A DNA stretch of 5,653 bases, taken from contig CALEJO010000108.1 of the NCBI GenBank assembly GCA_937898155.1, positions 1 to 5,653 of the forward strand. Reading direction: 5' to 3'. The DNA comes from an uncultured Clostridia bacterium (GTDB lineage: Bacteria > Bacillota > Clostridia > Oscillospirales > CAG-272). Both the position numbers and the translations under genes were made by a program. Positions 1 through 3,007 of this stretch are shown here, in pieces (positions within the stretch are counted from its first letter, which is position 1; each line of letters begins with the position of its first letter). Below the pieces are notes generated by a model. That model was not told the DNA's origin. It made no database searches and saw only the letters and a program-made list of their open reading frames with translations.

Positions 1-62
1 CAAGCGTTGTGCAGGCTTCTGTATTGGTGCGGCAGGAAAGTGTTTAAGGTTTCTGGGGGTGT

Positions 63-86
63 GGGGGCGTCTTGCAAGACGCCCCC
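63..86 (-). terminator. Strong GC-rich palindrome just downstream of the permease gene; terminator-like or dispersed repeat
   Basis: A perfect 24-nt palindrome forms a 10-bp stem (GGGGGCGTCT paired with AGACGCCCCC) around a TGCA loop. It begins nine bases past the TAG stop of the leftward permease gene, where a terminator is expected. No T-run follows on either strand (ACACCCCC follows on the minus strand), so it is not a textbook intrinsic terminator. It could be a transcript-end stabiliser or a copy of a REP-like intergenic palindrome. The rest of the left edge (positions 1-62) shows no gene or signal that I can support. Confidence 0.45.
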
Positions 87-95
87 GCGTCGTTC

Positions 96-941
96 CTACA
101 CCAGCCAGCCGAGGGCGCAGCCGCCGACGACGCCGGCGGCATAGAGGATCAGCAAAAGCAGGAGTGTTTCCTTTTTGTTGCGGTTCATCCGCGCGAGGAC
201 GAGCAGGCCTGTGCCGGACGAGACGAGAAGCCCCGCGAGCATCGCGCTGCCGCTGATGACGCCGCCGAGATAAAGCTCCGCGATCAGCACCGAGCCGGCG
301 CAGTTCGGGATCAGTCCGATCACGGCGGTGAGAAACGGCAAAAAGAAGCGTCCCGCGCCGGAAGCGAGCGAGCCGATCGTCTCTTCGCCGATCCAGAAAA
401 TCACCGTATTCAGCACGAACGTGATGAGCAAAATGAAAAGCGCGATATGCACGGTATGATGCAGAGCGGAGCGGAAAATGCCGTTTTCACAGTGGCAATG
501 CTCGTCCTCGCAAAGGTGCGAAAACTCGCGGTTTTCCCGTCTGTGACCGAGAAGGTGCAACGCGAAGTCGATCAGAAATCCGACCGCGATTCCGCAGACG
601 GCTTTGATGCCGACGAGGAGCAAAATGCGGACGGGGTCTGCCTTTTCCGAAATCATGACCGGGATCATCTCATCCGAGGTGGAGAGGAAAACGGCGAACA
701 TCGTGCCGATGGAGATCACGCCGCCGGAATAGAGACTTGCCGCCGAGGCGGAGAAGCCGCATTGCGGCAGAATGCCGAGGATTCCGCCGACCGCGGGACC
801 GAAAACACCGGCGCGCGCGGTAAATTCTTTTGCTTTTTCGCCAGCTTTGTGTTCCGCCCATTCGAGAATCAGATAGGTCAAAAATAAAAACGGGAGCAAT
901 TTGAGCACGTCAAGCAGAGTATCGAGGATGACGTCGAGCAT
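96..941 (-). CDS. Putative metal/metalloid efflux permease (putative manganese transporter, ArsP_2-like)
   Basis: This 281-residue polytopic inner-membrane protein has about eight hydrophobic segments (near 8-26, 44-63, 70-88, 105-130, 163-184, 197-216, 223-249 and 259-279). The two halves are related: Q60-C61 leading into LYSGGVIS (70-77) is echoed by N213-C214 leading into LYLGGVIS (223-230), each preceded by a G-[IL]-[LI]-P turn, which indicates internal duplication. Paired P-[QN]-C motifs and the following segment STSDEMIPVMIS (87-98) are what I recognise from the family annotated as 'putative manganese transporter' or 'arsenic efflux protein'. A hydrophilic central loop carries H142, C144, H148, C149, H150 and C151, plausible metal ligands, with H161, H162 and H165 soon after. 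The ATG is supported by AAAGGA six bases upstream. The length is full for the family. The family call is good, but the substrate (Mn, As or another metal) cannot be read from sequence. Confidence 0.8.
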   Translation of the reverse strand: MLDVILDTLLDVLKLLPFLFLTYLILEWAEHKAGEKAKEFTARAGVFGPAVGGILGILPQCGFSASAASLYSGGVISIGTMFAVFLSTSDEMIPVMISEKADPVRILLLVGIKAVCGIAVGFLIDFALHLLGHRRENREFSHLCEDEHCHCENGIFRSALHHTVHIALFILLITFVLNTVIFWIGEETIGSLASGAGRFFLPFLTAVIGLIPNCAGSVLIAELYLGGVISGSAMLAGLLVSSGTGLLVLARMNRNKKETLLLLLILYAAGVVGGCALGWLV

Positions 942-956
942 ACAGGGTCCTTTCTT

Positions 957-990
957 GAAGAAGACCTTCTCGCGAGAGAAGGTCCTTTTC
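957..990 (-). terminator. Hairpin between the mutarotase-fold gene and the permease gene
   Basis: A perfect 9-bp stem, GACCTTCTC (963-971) with GAGAAGGTC (976-984), closes a 4-nt loop. After one mismatch it extends by five pairs (957-961 with 986-990, one of them G-T). It starts three bases past the stop of the leftward gene at 994-1914, so a terminator for that gene is the simplest reading. The sequence after the perfect stem on the minus strand is TTCTTC, only moderately T-rich. It also lies in the leader of the permease gene, 22 bases before its ATG, so a regulatory role there is possible. Confidence 0.5.
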
Positions 991-993
991 GGT

Positions 994-1914
994 TCAGAAT
1001 AAAACGGAAGCGAGTTTTTCTACGGTTTCGTTCGTGAATTCGCCGAGTTCGACGTCGGGCACGAGCGTCCATTCTTCTTCGTGCGTGATCGTCTCGTTTT
1101 TGCCGATCTTGCGGATCGGAGAAAGCGATTCCAGTTCCATAAACAGATTGCAGGAATACATCTCGGCAGAACAACCGAAATCGGGATAGGTCGCCGTGCC
1201 GTGCTCGGTGACGAACGATTTGACGAGTGCCTGCCCGTGACCCAGGTAAGCCGCTTTGCCGACGGTATCATTGAGACCGATTTTGGTCGGACGCTCGACC
1301 GCGGGGTCCTGACGGAACGCGATATCATGCTCGCCCCAGAAGAAATGCGGATCGCTCATGTCGGTATAGGGCCAAATGGCGAGGGAGCGACTCGGGAGAA
1401 GTCCCGTATCTTCCGTCGGCAGAGGCAGAACGGCGACACCGTTTTTGTCCATGACGGAGAGACACCAAAGCGCGCCCTCGACAGCGGTTTTCTTTGTGTT
1501 TTTGACGGCGTGCGTCAATTTGACTTTCGGCTCGTTCTCGTCCATTGCGACCGTGAGGGAAAATTGCAGTCCCGTCACGTCCTGCACGGGCGCTTCAAAG
1601 GTGGCGCCGCTCGGATTCACGGAATAAACGACCTTGTCGCAATCGGGATAATAGGTTTCGGGGAATTTTTCGGGGGAGAGCCACATCCGGTGACCGCCGT
1701 AAATATTCCAGGTCTTGCCCTCGCCGAACACGGAGGAGACATCCTGCGTTTTCTGACGCTCGATGTCCTCGAACATCAGATTTTCCCGCCCCGCGAGGTT
1801 GCATTTGATGATACGGGGACCGAGGTCGATGGTGACGTAAAGCTCCATCGCGCCGTTCGAGATGGAGAGGCATTTGCCGTAATTTTTGTATGTGGTTTCT
1901 TTGACGGTAATCAT
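994..1914 (-). CDS. Uncharacterised protein, probable galactose-mutarotase-like fold (DUF4380-like)
   Basis: This 306-residue protein is cytoplasmic by appearance: no signal peptide and no membrane segment. It begins with a beta-rich stretch including LYVTIDLGPRII (25-36), then has a conserved-looking GGHRMWLSPE (73-82), WPYTD (181-185), MELESLSP (259-266) and an acidic EEEW (279-282). Early strands, a GGHR-x-W-x-(A/S)-PE block and a late ESLSP/EEEW block are what I associate with DUF4380-type proteins, which are predicted to share the aldose-1-epimerase / galactose mutarotase beta-sandwich. A role in sugar binding or epimerisation is therefore inferred, not shown. The ATG is the only usable start, because a TGA lies nine codons upstream in frame. 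The best Shine-Dalgarno (GAAAGAAAGGA, ending at 1928) is unusually far, 13 bases from the ATG. It is separated from nrdR by 83 bp that hold its own promoter candidate. Confidence 0.7.
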   Translation of the reverse strand: MITVKETTYKNYGKCLSISNGAMELYVTIDLGPRIIKCNLAGRENLMFEDIERQKTQDVSSVFGEGKTWNIYGGHRMWLSPEKFPETYYPDCDKVVYSVNPSGATFEAPVQDVTGLQFSLTVAMDENEPKVKLTHAVKNTKKTAVEGALWCLSVMDKNGVAVLPLPTEDTGLLPSRSLAIWPYTDMSDPHFFWGEHDIAFRQDPAVERPTKIGLNDTVGKAAYLGHGQALVKSFVTEHGTATYPDFGCSAEMYSCNLFMELESLSPIRKIGKNETITHEEEWTLVPDVELGEFTNETVEKLASVLF

Positions 1915-1951
1915 ATATCGGAAATATCCTTTCTTTCATTCATTGGAAATC

Positions 1952-1981
1952 TATATAAAACGGCTGTGCCGCAGAAGTCAA
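1952..1981 (-). promoter_or_regulatory. Candidate sigma-A promoter for the mutarotase-fold gene
   Basis: On the minus strand TTGACT (1981-1976, five of six consensus bases) is followed after 18 bases by TATATA (1957-1952, four of six). Transcription would start near 1945 and give a leader of about 30 bases to the ATG at 1914. The spacer overlaps the weak hairpin after nrdR. Confidence 0.45.
1957..1972 (-). terminator. Weak hairpin with T-run after nrdR
   Basis: On the minus strand CGGC-ACA-GCCG is followed directly by TTTT. The stem has only four G-C pairs plus a possible G-T pair, with a 3-nt loop, so it could terminate nrdR only partially. It lies inside the spacer of the candidate promoter for the next gene. 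Confidence 0.3.
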
Positions 1982-1997
1982 AATGAAGCGGAAAGGA

Positions 1998-2468
1998 TCA
2001 TTTTTTTCCTTGTTCTTTTTCGGTTTTGAGCGCTTCCAGCTCTTTCATGAAGGTGTCGAGGTCCTTGAATTCGCGATAGATCGACGCGAAACGGACATAG
2101 GCGACGTCGTTGAGCGCTTTGAGCTTTTCCATGACCAGAACGCCGATGTGCTTGGACGTCACCTCGCGCGTCAGAGAGTTTTGCAGTTCGGCTTCCACCT
2201 CGCTGACGACAGTCTCCATCTGATCGACGGTGACGGGGCATTTATAGCAGGATTTCATAATGCCGTTTAGGAGCTTGGTTTTGTCAAACGGCTCGCGGGT
2301 ATTGTCTTTTTTGATGACCATCAGCGGCAGACTTTCGATGACCTCGTAAGTCGTGAAGCGATTTTGGCACGAAAGACACTCGCGGCGACGACGGATGCTC
2401 GAACCCTCTTCGGTCGGGCGGGAGTCGATCACCTTGCTTTCGGTATAACCGCAGATCGGACACTTCAA
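1998..2468 (-). CDS. nrdR: Transcriptional repressor NrdR (ribonucleotide reductase regulator)
   Basis: NrdR senses ATP/dATP through an ATP-cone and represses ribonucleotide reductase genes by binding NrdR boxes. The protein has 156 residues, typical for the family. The N-terminal zinc ribbon is seen as CPIC (3-6) and CLSC (31-34), joined by the characteristic DSRPTEEGSSIRRRREC segment. The ATP-cone spans roughly 48-136, with VIKKDNTREPF (51-61) and the family hallmark DVAYVRFASIYREF (121-134). A charged tail (EKEQGKK) ends the protein. I place the start at a TTG (2466-2468), because the family begins directly with M-K-C-P-x-C, a Shine-Dalgarno lies at the right distance, and the upstream in-frame ATG (2541-2543) lies upstream of the promoter. 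No reductase gene is in the window, and I see no convincing NrdR-box pair near its own promoter. The identification is secure. Confidence 0.97.
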   Translation of the reverse strand: MKCPICGYTESKVIDSRPTEEGSSIRRRRECLSCQNRFTTYEVIESLPLMVIKKDNTREPFDKTKLLNGIMKSCYKCPVTVDQMETVVSEVEAELQNSLTREVTSKHIGVLVMEKLKALNDVAYVRFASIYREFKDLDTFMKELEALKTEKEQGKK

Positions 2469-2474
2469 GGAAAA

Positions 2475-2481
2475 CACCTCT
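2475..2481 (-). promoter_or_regulatory. Ribosome binding site that fixes the TTG start of nrdR
   Basis: AGAGGTG on the minus strand, with its AGG core eight bases before TTG (2468). This supports the TTG start rather than the 25-residue longer reading from the ATG at 2543. Confidence 0.75.
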
Positions 2482-2502
2482 CTTACATCAAAAATCAAAT
2501 TT

Positions 2503-2531
2503 ATTATATCACATTCGGCGGAGAAAGGCAA
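2503..2531 (-). promoter_or_regulatory. Extended -10 sigma-A promoter of nrdR
   Basis: On the minus strand a perfect TATAAT (2508-2503) is preceded by TGA, giving an extended -10. TTGCCT (2531-2526, four of six consensus bases) lies exactly 17 bases upstream. The predicted start near 2496 leaves a leader of about 28 bases containing the AGAGGTG site. It is the cleanest promoter on this strand. Confidence 0.8.
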
Positions 2532-2553
2532 TCCGTATTTCAAAATTTCTTAC

Positions 2554-2610
2554 CAAAAACGGCAATTTTATGCAAAAAGAAAACGAAAAAAACAGTCATT
2601 TCCGTTTTTG
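2554..2610. repeat. 9-bp inverted repeat between divergent promoters
   Basis: CAAAAACGG (2554-2562) and CCGTTTTTG (2602-2610) are perfect reverse complements separated by 39 AT-rich bases. They sit upstream of both the nrdR promoter and the rightward promoter. They could be paired operator half-sites or chance in A/T-rich DNA. Confidence 0.35.
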
Positions 2611-2624
2611 CCAGCGATTGCGCC

Positions 2625-2653
2625 GTGACAGAAGCGCCGTGGGGTGCTATGAT
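2625..2653 (+). promoter_or_regulatory. Extended -10 sigma-A promoter driving the small membrane protein gene
   Basis: GTGACA (2625-2630, five of six consensus bases) is followed after exactly 17 bases by TATGAT (2648-2653, five of six), preceded by TGC to make an extended -10. The predicted start is near 2660, just ahead of the AAGGAGGTG site, giving a very short leader. It is probably the promoter for both the small gene and the glucan-synthase-like gene, since no other good one is seen before 3008. Confidence 0.7.
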
Positions 2654-2660
2654 GAGGAAA

Positions 2661-2669
2661 AAGGAGGTG
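2661..2669 (+). promoter_or_regulatory. Strong ribosome binding site of the small membrane protein gene
   Basis: AAGGAGGTG is a near-perfect anti-16S match, with GGAGG ending eight bases before the ATG at 2676. It selects that ATG over the in-frame ATGs at 2649 and 2652, which lie inside the -10 element and would not be transcribed. Confidence 0.85.
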
Positions 2670-2675
2670 CGCAGG

Positions 2676-2933
2676 ATGAAAAAAGAGAGATTCGTGCGCC
2701 CGCGTTTGGGCGACACCGGCAAAACGATGATGAAACGGACGCTTCCGCTCGTTTTGGTGCAGGTAATCCTGACGGCGATCTATCTCGGCGGGCGGGATAC
2801 ATACGCGCTTTCGGTGGGACTCGATACGGCGACGGCACTTTTTCGGAGCATCGGAATGAGTTTATGCCTGTCGGTGACGGGCGGGCTGTTCTTCGACGCG
2901 GTCGAAAAGCGCGAAAAGAGAGGAAATCCTTGA
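2676..2933 (+). CDS. Small membrane protein of unknown function, two predicted helices
   Basis: I do not recognise this 85-residue protein. It has a basic N-terminus (K2, K3, R5, R8, R10, K16, K20, R21), a hydrophobic segment at about 22-38, a short polar link with GGRDTY (38-43), a second hydrophobic segment at about 53-74, and a charged KREKR (78-82) tail. The positive residues at both ends predict a helical hairpin with both termini in the cytoplasm. There is no signal peptidase site, cysteine motif or known domain. That it is real is supported by an excellent Shine-Dalgarno, a well-spaced promoter and a TGA stop at the base of the gap. It lies 74 bp upstream of the large glycosyltransferase gene on the same strand, so a role alongside that membrane enzyme is conceivable but is inference from position only. 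Confidence 0.75.
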   Translation: MKKERFVRPRLGDTGKTMMKRTLPLVLVQVILTAIYLGGRDTYALSVGLDTATALFRSIGMSLCLSVTGGLFFDAVEKREKRGNP

Positions 2934-2996
2934 CCGCCCCTGCATAAAACGCTCGGTTTTGTTCCATACTGTGGATAAAAAACAAGCCGAAGCGGC

Positions 2997-3003
2997 GGGA
3001 GGT
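2997..3003 (+). promoter_or_regulatory. Ribosome binding site of the glucan-synthase-like gene
   Basis: GGGAGGT ends four bases before the ATG at 3008, a slightly short spacing. The reading frame stays open upstream of this ATG, so the site decides the start. The 74-bp gap 2934-3007 holds no convincing promoter and only a weak A/T-paired hairpin (AAAAC-GTTTT, 2946-2960). Confidence 0.6.
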
Positions 3004-3007
3004 CCGA

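Noticed and set aside
72..887. 271-codon open frame on the plus strand, opposite the permease gene
   Set aside because: The product is a low-complexity Asp/Arg/Glu/His/Ala mixture typical of the antisense of a hydrophobic membrane protein, and the permease on the other strand has clear family motifs.
1081..1986. 301-codon open frame on the plus strand, opposite the mutarotase-fold gene
   Set aside because: There is no ribosome binding site or recognisable domain, and the minus-strand gene has coherent motifs, a promoter candidate and a following hairpin.
2364..2675. N-terminal extension of the small membrane protein frame back to 2364
   Set aside because: It overlaps the 5' end of nrdR and runs through both promoters. 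The strong Shine-Dalgarno at 2661-2669 selects the ATG at 2676.
2946..2960. AAAAC-GCTCG-GTTTT hairpin after the small membrane protein gene
   Set aside because: Four of its five pairs are A-T and no clean T-run follows, so it is too weak to call a terminator.
2930..2970. TTGACC (2930-2935) and CATACT (2965-2970) as a promoter for the glycosyltransferase gene
   Set aside because: The spacing is 29 bases, far outside the workable range, and no better -10 lies at 16-18 bases.
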